A DNA stretch of 48,355 nucleotides, taken from the NCBI GenBank assembly GCA_944389815.1, contig CALXNS010000071.1, forward strand, positions 1 to 48,355, given 5' to 3'. The notes under the pieces are model-generated. The model had not been told where the DNA came from, searched no databases, and saw only the letters and a list, made by a program, of their open reading frames with translations. Shown in pieces: positions 1-7,900 of this stretch; the first letter of the stretch is position 1, and every line of letters begins with the position of its first letter. The DNA is from an uncultured Victivallis sp. GTDB taxonomy: Bacteria; Verrucomicrobiota; Lentisphaeria; Victivallales; Victivallaceae. The position numbers were made by a program, and so were the translations under genes.

Positions 1-912
1 GTGACGCCCGATTCTCTCGACGCCGGAGGCGAAATCTTCCGTTTCGTCTTTCAGGAGGGCGTCCCGTTTCGCGGCCATCTCCCGGATGTAACTTTGAACA
101 TAAGGTTTTTCGAGACCGATCCGAAAGATTGCCATTGCGCGATCGAGGAGGGCGCGATTCCGGATCCGGAAGGATGAGTCCTGAGACTGGTTGTTGCGGG
201 AGGGAAATTCGAGCGCCTCCTCCAGCAGCACGCCTCCGAGGAGAAAGTCGTAAAATCCGTTTTCCGGTTCAAACTTCCGCGCCTTTTCGATTTCGGCGAT
301 CATGAACTTTTGCTGATTTTCCCACTGAGCATCAACTCTGGGCTGGGCGAACAATTGAAGAACGGCATTGGCCCGGAAAATCCTGCTGTCGGGATCGAGT
401 TCGATGAGCGCGTATTGCGCATTGGTCTCCGCGCTCAGATCCGGGGTGGCGCGCCGTGAACGGTCTCCGCAGGCGATGAGGGTCTCCTCCGCGGACAGTT
501 TCGGCGTGTTCCTCCCGATGGCGGCCATGAGCGGACGAATTTTCCGGAACAGCGGGGAGATTACCGGCGGCTCCAGTTTGAAGTTAAAATCCTCTTCGAT
601 GGTTTCCATTGCAGTCCAGAAGCGGAAATTGATCGAAAAAAAGAGCGCGGCGATCGTCGCCGGAACCGCCAGAACCGTCACTGCGAACCGGATCTTTGCG
701 CGCAGCTTCAAACGGTTGAAATTGGCCTGGAGCAGTCCCGCGCCGATCTCCTCCGGGTCGCCGAACCGGCGCAGCGCTTCTTCTTCGCTCATGCCTTCTG
801 CGAGATGTTCTTCCAGATGGCCGGCAAGTTCATTCCGGACGTCGAGCGCGACTTCCGGATCGCGCCGCAACGGCCGGACGCAGTCGTCAAGGGTTGTTTC
901 GATATCCCGCAT
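1..912 (-). CDS. HAAS-domain membrane protein paired with PadR (partial, runs off left edge)
   Basis: The reverse frame stays open from the start to base 1, so the C-terminus lies outside the window. Residues 1-65 form a short helical domain with the signature LRRFGDPEEIG. This resembles the HAAS / permease-prefix modules that accompany PadR regulators. One membrane helix follows (about residues 73-95, IRFAVTVLAVPATIAALFF). After it comes a soluble, TPR-like helical part (for example KARKFEPENGFYDFLLGGVLLEEAL). The 5' end reads ATGATG. I prefer the second ATG (912) because AAGGA then sits 7 bases upstream; the first ATG is at 915. It starts 24 bases after the PadR stop, so the two are almost certainly co-transcribed. 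By analogy with PadR/HAAS pairs it may be a membrane signalling partner; its function is unknown. Confidence 0.75.
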   Translation of the reverse strand, partial: MRDIETTLDDCVRPLRRDPEVALDVRNELAGHLEEHLAEGMSEEEALRRFGDPEEIGAGLLQANFNRLKLRAKIRFAVTVLAVPATIAALFFSINFRFWTAMETIEEDFNFKLEPPVISPLFRKIRPLMAAIGRNTPKLSAEETLIACGDRSRRATPDLSAETNAQYALIELDPDSRIFRANAVLQLFAQPRVDAQWENQQKFMIAEIEKARKFEPENGFYDFLLGGVLLEEALEFPSRNNQSQDSSFRIRNRALLDRAMAIFRIGLEKPYVQSYIREMAAKRDALLKDETEDFASGVERIGRH

Positions 913-935
913 CATCCTGTCCTTCTTTCCGCCGA

Positions 936-1247
936 TTAGGCAAGGAGTTGTGTCAATGCCGCACAGAAATCCCGTGTCTCCTTCACGCGTTCTTCGCAGA
1001 CGGCCCGTCCGCGCGGCGAGAGCGCGTAATATTTGCGCGGTCTGGCGCCGTCGGTCAACTGCCAGCGGCTCTCGATCAGGCCGGATTGTTCCAGACGGTG
1101 CAGCAATGGATAGAGCGTTCCCTCCTTCCATTCGAAGATCCCGCCGGTTCGCTCCAGCACCATTCGGATGATTTCGTAACCGTACATCGGGCGTTCGGAA
1201 AGCAGTTTCAAAACAATAATTTCGGTAAATTGAAGTGTATTCTGCAT
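936..1247 (-). CDS. PadR family transcriptional regulator
   Basis: A 103-residue winged-helix repressor. The PadR core is clear: LTEIIVLKLLSERPMYGYEI-type helix, then GGIFEWKEGTLYPLLHRLEQSGLIESRW, then the wing with GARPRKYYALSPRGRAV and a short dimerisation helix. An in-frame ATG at 1268 exists, but AGGGAGG lies between it and the ATG at 1247, at ideal spacing for 1247. The gene heads an operon with a HAAS-domain membrane protein. A 21-bp inverted repeat (1286-1306) overlaps its promoter, which suggests autoregulation, as is common in PadR proteins. The inducing signal cannot be read from the sequence. Confidence 0.9.
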   Translation of the reverse strand: MQNTLQFTEIIVLKLLSERPMYGYEIIRMVLERTGGIFEWKEGTLYPLLHRLEQSGLIESRWQLTDGARPRKYYALSPRGRAVCEERVKETRDFCAALTQLLA

Positions 1248-1282
1248 CGTTCGCCTCCCTGTTTTCATGTGCCTTGATATTA

Positions 1283-1310
1283 ATTATACATCGCACCTCG
1301 ATGTATTCAA
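1283..1310 (-). promoter_or_regulatory. Promoter of padR-like operon
   Basis: Read on the minus strand: -35 TTGAAT (1305-1310), 16-bp spacer, -10 TATAAT (1283-1288). It lies 36 bases upstream of the PadR start codon. The spacer is largely occupied by a near-perfect inverted repeat (separate entry). Confidence 0.7.
1286..1306. promoter_or_regulatory. Putative PadR operator (perfect inverted repeat)
   Basis: Arms ATACATCG and CGATGTAT (8 bp each, perfect) are separated by 5 bp. The repeat overlaps the -10 box and fills the spacer of the PadR promoter, so a bound dimer would block RNA polymerase. PadR operators are typically palindromes with ATGT/ACAT-like half-sites, and this fits. The binding itself is inferred. 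Confidence 0.6.
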
Positions 1311-1395
1311 TATTGCAATGTAAAAAAGAGAAGATTTTATTTGTTTCCAGTGTATTTTTGAGGGAGCCGGAACCGGGAAAATTCCGCTTCAATTG

Positions 1396-1424
1396 TTGAC
1401 ATGGCCGCCACTTGCAGGTATATT
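1396..1424 (+). promoter_or_regulatory. Promoter of GT-C-like membrane protein gene
   Basis: TTGACA (1396-1401), exactly 17 bp, TATATT (1419-1424). The expected transcription start is near 1431, about 28 bases before the GTG at 1459. This excludes the longer reading from TTG 1393, which begins upstream of the -35 box. Confidence 0.8.
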
Positions 1425-1458
1425 GAATGATGTCAGGAACCCCGGGAGAGAGAACCTC

Positions 1459-2859
1459 GTGAAACGACATACTCAAGTTGTGATTTACGCGCTCGCCTTC
1501 GCGTCGTCGGCAATTCTGCTGTATCAGGGGCGGACCATGGGATTGTTTCCCGCGCCTTCAGTCGGCACCGATCAACAGGCGATGCTGGCGGCGGCGGGAC
1601 GGTTGGCGGCGGGCGAACTGCCCGGAGGGGATTATCGTTATTCCTACGCGTATACGGTGTTTCTTGCACTGCTGCATTTGCTGACGGGGGGATCGCTCTT
1701 CTGGATGCGGCTGCTGCAGGCGGCGGTGTGCGCCTTCATTCCGGTGCTGATCTATCGGAGCGCCCGGCTGATGCGTCTGGGCAAAACGGCGGGGCTGTGC
1801 GGGGCGCTCTGTTACATATTCTACGGGCCGGCGCTGCTGATTTCGGTGGATTTTCTGCGGGCGGCGCCGTTGGGATTGGCATTTCTCGGAAGCTTTTACT
1901 TATTGCTGCTCGGGTGGCATCGCCGTTCCGGCGGATGTCTGATCGGAGCGGGGGCGCTTGCGGCAGTCTGCGTTCTCGGGCGGGAAAATTTCGCTCCGGT
2001 CGTTCTGCTGCCGGCTCTGGGATGGTTTTTCCCCGAAGTGCGCGCCCGCTTCGGACGCGGCGGAATTTATCGTTATCTCGCTGCGGCGCTGCTGCCGGTG
2101 CTGGCGGTGATGGCATTCAACTGGATCCGGTTCGGGAGTTTCCAGCCGGTGCCCGGAAACGCGGCGAACATCATGGCGTTTTATCACGGCGGGGCGGCGG
2201 CGGGAGTCGGAGAACGGGCGATTTCGCTGCTGAAAAGCGTGCCGGTGCAGTTCTGCAATTATCTCTCCAATTATGAACTGCCGAATTCACTCTCGTTTTA
2301 TGCGCATCGCGAATTGATTTATTTTCTGCGCATTTTCGCGCTGCCATTTCACGTGCTGACGCTTCTGGCGTTGACGGGGTTGTGGATTCAGCGGAAGAAT
2401 CGCGCGGCGCTTCTGGCGGGCGTTTTGATTGCGGGGTACGCGGGGTCGCTCTTGTTCTTCACGATCTTCTATCGCTTCCGGATTCCGGCGGTGCCGCTGG
2501 AAGCGGTGTTGGCGGGAGCGGGAATCTATGGCGTGTTCCGGTGGGTGAAGCACCGGGCCTGGCGCGAACTGATGTGTTTTGCGGTGGGAGGAGGAATTTT
2601 TCTGGTTCTGACCTGGGCGGACGTCGATGCACGGCGTGAATTTTCCGAACGGGCGGCGGTTTCGCGACTGCTGATCGATCAGCAGCGTTACGGCGAGGCG
2701 GAGGAATATTTGCTGAAAATGATCGCCGACGGCCACGACGTCCGCGCCGGGGCATTATTGCTGGTGCAACGGCTGTATGAAGAGGCGGGAGATCCCGCGG
2801 GCGCACAGATGGCGGCGGAACGCCTCGGACGGGCGCTGGCGGAATCGGACATCCACTAG
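1459..2859 (+). CDS. Polytopic membrane protein, GT-C glycosyltransferase-like
   Basis: A 466-residue integral membrane protein with about ten hydrophobic segments. The first external loop (after TM1) contains GTDQQAMLAAAGRLAAGELPGGDYRYSYAY. This is the acidic-residue plus 'A..L..G..P..D' pattern seen in PMT/ArnT-type, lipid-linked GT-C glycosyltransferases. The C-terminal 60 residues look like a soluble TPR hairpin (RYGEAEEYLLKMI then EEAGDPAGAQMAAERL). The GTG at 1459 is chosen because GGGAGAG precedes it and because the promoter at 1396-1424 rules out the earlier TTG. The gene stands alone: icd has its own promoter. The sugar donor and acceptor are unknown. Identification rests on topology and the loop pattern only. 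Confidence 0.65.
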   Translation: MKRHTQVVIYALAFASSAILLYQGRTMGLFPAPSVGTDQQAMLAAAGRLAAGELPGGDYRYSYAYTVFLALLHLLTGGSLFWMRLLQAAVCAFIPVLIYRSARLMRLGKTAGLCGALCYIFYGPALLISVDFLRAAPLGLAFLGSFYLLLLGWHRRSGGCLIGAGALAAVCVLGRENFAPVVLLPALGWFFPEVRARFGRGGIYRYLAAALLPVLAVMAFNWIRFGSFQPVPGNAANIMAFYHGGAAAGVGERAISLLKSVPVQFCNYLSNYELPNSLSFYAHRELIYFLRIFALPFHVLTLLALTGLWIQRKNRAALLAGVLIAGYAGSLLFFTIFYRFRIPAVPLEAVLAGAGIYGVFRWVKHRAWRELMCFAVGGGIFLVLTWADVDARREFSERAAVSRLLIDQQRYGEAEEYLLKMIADGHDVRAGALLLVQRLYEEAGDPAGAQMAAERLGRALAESDIH

Positions 2860-2898
2860 AAGTGCCGACAAAAAAACGCAATCGGGATCGGAAAATTC

Positions 2899-2927
2899 TT
2901 GCGAACCGGCGGTTGCGGTGGTATATT
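2899..2927 (+). promoter_or_regulatory. Promoter of icd
   Basis: TTGCGA (2899-2904), 17 bp, TATATT (2922-2927). Predicted start near 2934, giving a leader of about 53 bases before icd. Same architecture as other promoters in this window. Confidence 0.75.
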
Positions 2928-2986
2928 AAAAGAGTTTTTTTAATCCGCCGGAGGATTCCGGTTTCTAACACAGAGGATGAGAACTC

Positions 2987-4237
2987 ATGGCATACCAATT
3001 TATCAAAGTACCGGCCGGCGACCGGATCACGGCGGATGCTTCCGGCAATCTTCAGGTCTCCGATCATCCCATCGTTGGTTACATCGAGGGCGACGGGATC
3101 GGTCCTGACATCACGAAGGCTTCGATGCTGATCTGGGAGACCGCAGTGCGCAAGGCGTACGGTTCACGCCGTTCGATCGCGTGGATGGAGCTTTTCGCCG
3201 GCGAGAAGGCCAATGCGGTCTACGGGAAACCTGTCTGGCTGCCGGAGGAGACGGTCGATGCAATCCGTGATTACCGGATTGCGATCAAGGGGCCGCTGAC
3301 GACGCCGGTGGGGGGCGGGATCCGTTCGCTCAACGTGGCGTTGCGCCAGGAACTGGATTTGTATGTTTGTCTGCGTCCGGTGCGCTATTTTCAGGGGGTG
3401 CCGTCCCCGGTGAAGGCGCCGGAGAAGACCGACATGGTGGTCTTCCGGGAGAATACCGAGGATATTTATGCCGGAATCGAATGGAACGCCGGTACGCCGG
3501 AAGTGCGTAAGGTGATTGAATTCCTGACCGGTGAAATGGGCGTGCGGAAGATTCGTTTCCCGGAAAGTTCGAGCATCGGCGTGAAACCGGTTTCCATCGA
3601 GGGATCGGAGCGGTTGATTCGCGCCGCGCTGGATTATGCGCTCAGGAATCACCGCCGTAATGTGACGCTGGTGCACAAGGGGAACATCATGAAGTTCACC
3701 GAGGGCGGTTTCAAGAACTGGGGCTACGATCTCGTGCGGCGGGAATACGGCGATGTGGCCGTCGTGGCGGCCGATTGCGGCGGCGTGGCGCCGGAAGGGA
3801 AACTGCTGGTGAAGGACTGCATCTGCGACGCGTTTCTGCAGCAGATTCTGACCCGCCCGGATGAATACGACGTGATTGCGACGATGAATCTGAACGGCGA
3901 TTACGTCTCCGACGCGCTGGCGGCGTGCGTTGGCGGGATCGGGATTGCGCCCGGAGCGAACATCAATTACACGAGCGGCCATGCGCTGTTCGAGGCGACG
4001 CACGGGACGGCGCCGAAATACGCCGGTCAGGACAAGGTCAATCCGAGTTCGCTGGCGTTGTCGGGCGAAATGTTGCTGCGCCATCTCGGGTGGACGGAGG
4101 CGGCCGATCTGGTGATCCGCGGAATTGAGCGGGCGATCTCCGATCGGGTGGTGACGTATGATTTTGCGCGGTTGATGGATGGCGCAAAAGAGGTGAGCTG
4201 CTCCGGGTTTGCGCGTGCCGTGGCGGAGCGGATGTAA
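2987..4237 (+). CDS. icd: Isocitrate dehydrogenase (NADP-dependent)
   Basis: Oxidatively decarboxylates isocitrate to 2-oxoglutarate in the TCA cycle, in the cytoplasm. The 416 residues match the length of E. coli Icd and the alignment is nearly gap-free. Visible features are [12 protein letters not shown] near the N-terminus, the substrate loop [17 protein letters not shown] with Ser114 (the position of the E. coli phosphorylation serine), [12 protein letters not shown], the catalytic region [12 protein letters not shown], and [17 protein letters not shown]. Lys344-Tyr345 in the last motif are the NADP-selecting residues in E. coli numbering, so NADP use is expected. No AceK kinase is nearby. 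It has its own promoter and begins a same-strand run of genes; a 179-base gap follows. Confidence 0.97.
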   Translation: MAYQFIKVPAGDRITADASGNLQVSDHPIVGYIEGDGIGPDITKASMLIWETAVRKAYGSRRSIAWMELFAGEKANAVYGKPVWLPEETVDAIRDYRIAIKGPLTTPVGGGIRSLNVALRQELDLYVCLRPVRYFQGVPSPVKAPEKTDMVVFRENTEDIYAGIEWNAGTPEVRKVIEFLTGEMGVRKIRFPESSSIGVKPVSIEGSERLIRAALDYALRNHRRNVTLVHKGNIMKFTEGGFKNWGYDLVRREYGDVAVVAADCGGVAPEGKLLVKDCICDAFLQQILTRPDEYDVIATMNLNGDYVSDALAACVGGIGIAPGANINYTSGHALFEATHGTAPKYAGQDKVNPSSLALSGEMLLRHLGWTEAADLVIRGIERAISDRVVTYDFARLMDGAKEVSCSGFARAVAERM

Positions 4238-4416
4238 AGGAGTCGTTGAAAAGTTGTTCCGTGCGATGTGTTGTGGCGAAGAGAGCCCGCTGCGGCAGAT
4301 CGTGCGAAATTGAACGGAGGAGAGGGAAGCTGGATCGCTGATGGTTTTCAGTGCGCGGGGAAACGGCACCGGAAGTCCGGAGTGACTGGTTTGCTTCAAA
4401 AACGAAAGGTGGGACA

Positions 4417-5325
4417 ATGAAACTGGTTTCCATATTGAACGAGGAACTGATCTTCACGAACGTCTCCGGCGTGAGCCGTTCCGGGATTTATACGGACATG
4501 CTCCGCCGGGCGCAATCGGTGCTGCCGTTTGCGTTTGACGTGGATCGCCTGGTTTCCGGGATGATCGAGCGTGAGGATACGCTTCAGATCCCGTATGATC
4601 AGGTGGCGCTGCCGCATCTGCGGCTGCCTGAGGTGAATGACCTCTATATGATGATTGGAGTGCTGCCTCGTCCGGTGCAGTTGCAGTACGCGGATCCTGC
4701 GCCGTGCCGTCTGGTTGTGATGTCGTTGATTTCCGCGGATACGAGTGATCTTTACTTGAAGGCGCTGGCGGCGCTGGCTCGTTTTCTCGGAGTGGAGGCG
4801 AACCGTCAGCGGGTGGCGGAAGCGGCGAATGCGCAGGAACTGCTTGAAATCTTGCGTGAAGGCGACATCCGGGTGCGGAGCACGCTGGCTGCGGAGGATC
4901 TGCTGGTGGCCGGAGTGGCGGCGCTGCATCCGGAGGATTCGATTGCGACGGCGATCGATTTGTTTTCGCGTGATTCGCGCCCGGTGCTGCCGGTGCTGGA
5001 TGCGGAGAACCGGCTGGTCGGCGAACTCAGTGCGATGGATATTCTGAAGAAGTTCATTCCGGAATACATGCTGCGGATGGACAATCTGGATTTTGTCACG
5101 AGCTTTGAACCGTTCTCCCGGATTTTGCAGGAGGAGGCCACGGATCTGGTTCGCGAACATATGCGGGAACCGCTTCTTACGGTGAAACCGGAAACGCCGC
5201 TGATTCAGTTTACGGTTCGGATGGCGAAAGGGGACGTACAGAGCTGCTTCGTAGTATCTCCCGAAGGGAAATTCCTCGGGGAGATCATGGTGAAAGACAT
5301 TGTTATGAAAGTGTTGCGCGGATAA
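4417..5325 (+). CDS. PTS EIIA (PtsN-like) domain fused to two CBS domains
   Basis: 302 residues. The N-terminal 150 look like a fructose/nitrogen-type EIIA domain. His67 in QVALPHLRLP occupies the phosphorylatable histidine position, and MMIGVLPRPVQLQYADP is the expected following strand. Residues about 165-230 and 238-302 are two CBS modules (VLDAENRLVGELSAMDIL and VVSPEGKFLGEIMVKDIV). CBS pairs usually bind adenine nucleotides. No EIIB/EIIC lies nearby, so this is probably a sensor rather than a sugar transporter. Its stop is one base from the start of the ArsB/NhaD-type permease, suggesting it controls that transporter. The ATG at 4417 is chosen over 4351 because AGGTGG lies just upstream and the EIIA fold begins there. 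I saw no convincing promoter in the 179-base gap before it. Confidence 0.85.
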   Translation: MKLVSILNEELIFTNVSGVSRSGIYTDMLRRAQSVLPFAFDVDRLVSGMIEREDTLQIPYDQVALPHLRLPEVNDLYMMIGVLPRPVQLQYADPAPCRLVVMSLISADTSDLYLKALAALARFLGVEANRQRVAEAANAQELLEILREGDIRVRSTLAAEDLLVAGVAALHPEDSIATAIDLFSRDSRPVLPVLDAENRLVGELSAMDILKKFIPEYMLRMDNLDFVTSFEPFSRILQEEATDLVREHMREPLLTVKPETPLIQFTVRMAKGDVQSCFVVSPEGKFLGEIMVKDIVMKVLRG

Positions 5326-5326
5326 A

Positions 5327-6799
5327 ATGTTTACCTTCTGGCTTGGAACGATCGTTTTTTTCGGGACGTATATTTTAATTGCGTCCGAAAAAATTCATAA
5401 GACGGTGGCGGCGCTGCTGGGGGCGTCGATCATGATGTTCTGCATACTGCCCGGTCCGGGGCACTCCGGCAGCCCGGAGGAAAAGGCACCCGTCGAGGCG
5501 ACGGTGAATGCGGAAATCGGAGAGTCCGGCGCTGCTGCGGTGCAGCAGTTCACGGAGACGGCTGCGCTGGCCGACGGTGCGGATACGGTGCTCACCGAAA
5601 CGGAGAAGAAAGCGCAGCGTTATGATAAACTTGACACGTTTGCGCGTTATTCCAATTTCGATGTGGTTTTCACGCTGGCCGGAATGATGCTGCTGGTCAA
5701 TCTGCTCAGCGGGACGGGTCTTTTCCAGTACGTGGCGATCAAATGCGCCAAACTGGCCAAGGGGCTGCCGATCCGGACGATGATTCTTCTGGTGTTTGCG
5801 ACGGCGTTTCTCTCGGCGTTTCTCGACAACGTGACGACGATTCTGCTGGTGGCGCCGGTGACGTTGCTGGTGGCGAACGAGCTTGGCGTATCGCCGATTC
5901 CGTTTCTGATGGCCCAGACGATGGCGTCGAACCTCGGCGGAACCGCGACGCTGATCGGTGACCCGCCGAACCTGATCATCGGTTCGGTGGCGCAATTGGA
6001 TTTCATGGCGTTTCTGATCAATCTGGCGCCGATCGTGCTGCTGGCGATGGTGATCTACTGCATCTGCCTCTGGGCGTATTATTCGCGTCGGATGCACGTG
6101 ACGGTGGAGAAGCGGGCGCTGATTATGGAACTCGATGAAAATGCGGCGATCAGCGATCATGAGAATCTTCGCCGCGGCGGCATCGTCATGCTGCTGACGA
6201 TTGCGGGCTTTCTGCTCCACGGGATGATCGGCATTCAGCCGTGCGTGGTGGCGATGGCGGGAGCGGCGCTGGCGCTGGCGATCTGCAAGGTGAACGTGGA
6301 TCATGCGCTGGAGAAGATCGAATGGAGTACGTTGTTCTTCTTCATGGCGCTCTTCATTCTCGTCTGCGGAGCGGAAGAGTGCGGACTGATGGCGAAGATC
6401 GGGAGCGTCCTCAACTGGATGAACGACTGGTCGCCGCTGGCGATCGTACTGGTGATCATGTGGGGCAGCGCGATTGCGGCGACGGCGATGAACAACGTGT
6501 CGTTCACCGCGGCGATGGCGACATTGACGCTGGCATTCATTCAGGGCAATCCGGTTTTCATGCGGAGCGTGGAACTGCAGCATCTCCTGTGGTGGGGATT
6601 GGCGTTGTCGGTCTGCTTCGGCGGAAATGGTTCGCTGGTGGGAGCCGCGGCCAATCTGGTGACGGTCAATATCGCCGCGAAGAACGGGCATAAAGTCAGT
6701 TTCTGGGGCTTCATGGCCTACGGGATGCCGGTGACGATCGGCAGCATGGTGCTGGCGACGATCTATATTACGATCCGTTACTACTGGTGCTGCGTCTGA
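5327..6799 (+). CDS. ArsB/NhaD-type ion transporter
   Basis: A 490-residue inner-membrane transporter of the ion transporter superfamily (NhaD Na+/H+ antiporter, ArsB and citrate permease relatives). Diagnostic stretches are FLSAFLDNVTTILLVAPVT and MASNLGGTATLIGDPPNLII, plus the second-repeat counterparts AMNNVSFTAAMATL and CFGGNGSLVGAAANLVTV. A hydrophilic acidic/Ala-rich insert of about 70 residues (around 45-115) follows the first two helices. Such a loop is also seen in NhaD-like proteins. The start codon is one base after the stop of the EIIA-CBS gene, so the two are translationally coupled. Na+/H+ exchange is the most likely activity, but the ion cannot be settled from sequence. Confidence 0.85.
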   Translation: MFTFWLGTIVFFGTYILIASEKIHKTVAALLGASIMMFCILPGPGHSGSPEEKAPVEATVNAEIGESGAAAVQQFTETAALADGADTVLTETEKKAQRYDKLDTFARYSNFDVVFTLAGMMLLVNLLSGTGLFQYVAIKCAKLAKGLPIRTMILLVFATAFLSAFLDNVTTILLVAPVTLLVANELGVSPIPFLMAQTMASNLGGTATLIGDPPNLIIGSVAQLDFMAFLINLAPIVLLAMVIYCICLWAYYSRRMHVTVEKRALIMELDENAAISDHENLRRGGIVMLLTIAGFLLHGMIGIQPCVVAMAGAALALAICKVNVDHALEKIEWSTLFFFMALFILVCGAEECGLMAKIGSVLNWMNDWSPLAIVLVIMWGSAIAATAMNNVSFTAAMATLTLAFIQGNPVFMRSVELQHLLWWGLALSVCFGGNGSLVGAAANLVTVNIAAKNGHKVSFWGFMAYGMPVTIGSMVLATIYITIRYYWCCV

Positions 6800-7293
6800 T
6801 GACGGGCATCGACGGGCTGGTTTTCCGTCAAGTGACGGAAATGACTCCGGGGGAGCTTGCCGAACTGACGGCTCTCTACCGGAGCGCCGGCTGGATTGCT
6901 TCCGGAGAGAGCGGCGAATTTCTCTCTGAAGCGGTGAGAGGCTCATTGTTCTGTGCTGGGGCGTTTTGTGCATCGACGGGACGCCTGATCGGTTTCGGTC
7001 GGGCGCTTTCGGACGGAGTTTCCGATGCGTATTTGCAGGATATCGTCGTGGATTCCGAATTCCGTCGCCGTGGAGTCGGCGGCGGAATCATCCGATTTCT
7101 GGTTGATGAACTGCGCCGGCGCGGAGTGGACTGGATCGGACTGGTCGGCGAACCGGGGACGGAGAAATTTTATGCCGCGCTGGGGTGGAAGCCGCAGCGG
7201 AATTACACGCTCTGGAAATGGAGCGGAACCGGAGAGGACGGGAGCGGGAATGCGGATCGTAATCAGTGCGGGGCCGACGCGGGAGCGGATTGA
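6799..7293 (+). CDS. GNAT family N-acetyltransferase
   Basis: 164 residues. The acetyl-CoA binding motif is clear: LQDIVVDSEFRRRGVGGGI (motif A, R-R-x-G-V/I-G type), followed by a helix FLVDELRRRG and the C-terminal EPGTEKFYAALGWKP motif typical of single-domain GNATs. The ATG at 6799 overlaps the stop of the transporter gene (TGATG), indicating coupling. A GTG 12 bases earlier is possible but less likely. The 3' end overlaps the CoaB gene by 44 bases. The substrate is unknown. Confidence 0.85.
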   Translation: MTGIDGLVFRQVTEMTPGELAELTALYRSAGWIASGESGEFLSEAVRGSLFCAGAFCASTGRLIGFGRALSDGVSDAYLQDIVVDSEFRRRGVGGGIIRFLVDELRRRGVDWIGLVGEPGTEKFYAALGWKPQRNYTLWKWSGTGEDGSGNADRNQCGADAGAD

Positions 7294-7879
7294 CGCGGTT
7301 CGGTTTCTGAGCAACCGTTCGAGCGGGAAAATGGGTTACGCGCTGGCGGAAGCGGCCCGTGATCTGGGTGCGGAGGTCGTGCTGATCTCCGGACCGGTGT
7401 CGCTGGCGGCTCCGGAAGGGGTGCGCGTGGTCAATGTGGAGTCGGCCGCGGAGATGGCGGCCGCGGTTCGCGCCGAAGAGGCGCAGGCTGATGTCATCAT
7501 CATGGCGGCAGCGGTGGCGGATTACCGCCCGGCACGGGTGGTGGACGGTAAGTGGAAGAAAAGCGCCGGGCCGGTGACGATCGAACTGGAACGCACGGAG
7601 GACATTCTTGCCGGGCTTGGCGAACGGAAACGACCGGGGATGATTCTGGTGGGATTCGCTGCGGAGACGGAGAATCTGCTCGCGTACGCCGATGAGAAGT
7701 TGCGGCGCAAGAATCTGGACTGGATCGCCGCCAACGATGTAAGTTGTGCTGGAATAGGTTTCGGGAGCGACCGCAATCAGGTTGTGCTTCTGGGGCGGGA
7801 CGGGCGGAAAGTGGAGCTTGGACCGGCGCCGAAGCGGGAGATTGCCGAATCGCTGCTGCGGATTGTGTTGATGAAATAG
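7250..7879 (+). CDS. coaB: Phosphopantothenate-cysteine ligase (stand-alone CoaB domain)
   Basis: Joins cysteine to 4'-phosphopantothenate with nucleotide activation, a step of coenzyme A synthesis. The 209 residues correspond to the CoaB half of the usual CoaBC fusion. ISAGPTRERID at the N-terminus, VRFLSNRSSGKMGYALAEAA (residues 17-36), IMAAAVADYRPA, LVGFAAETENLLAYADEKLRRK and NDVSCAGIGFGSDRNQVVLL are all CoaB hallmarks. No phosphopantothenoylcysteine decarboxylase (CoaC) domain is attached or found in the window, so CoaC must be encoded elsewhere. The ATG at 7250 is chosen because the CoaB fold begins exactly there and a GGAG-rich stretch precedes it. It overlaps the end of the GNAT gene by 44 bases. 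Confidence 0.9.
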   Translation: MRIVISAGPTRERIDAVRFLSNRSSGKMGYALAEAARDLGAEVVLISGPVSLAAPEGVRVVNVESAAEMAAAVRAEEAQADVIIMAAAVADYRPARVVDGKWKKSAGPVTIELERTEDILAGLGERKRPGMILVGFAAETENLLAYADEKLRRKNLDWIAANDVSCAGIGFGSDRNQVVLLGRDGRKVELGPAPKREIAESLLRIVLMK

Positions 7880-7900
7880 AAGAAAGAAAAGAGTAGAAAA

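Noticed and set aside
368..1171. 267-codon plus-strand frame at the left end
   Set aside because: It crosses two genes on the minus strand (HAAS partner and PadR) that have motifs, ribosome sites and a promoter.
4238..4416. Weak promoter-like pair TTGAAA-N17-TGTTGT between icd and the EIIA-CBS gene
   Set aside because: The -10 match is poor and the gap also fits read-through from icd; not called.
5375..6973. 532-codon open frame antisense to the ArsB/NhaD-type transporter
   Set aside because: The composition is Arg/His/Gln-rich and the opposite strand encodes a clear membrane transporter.
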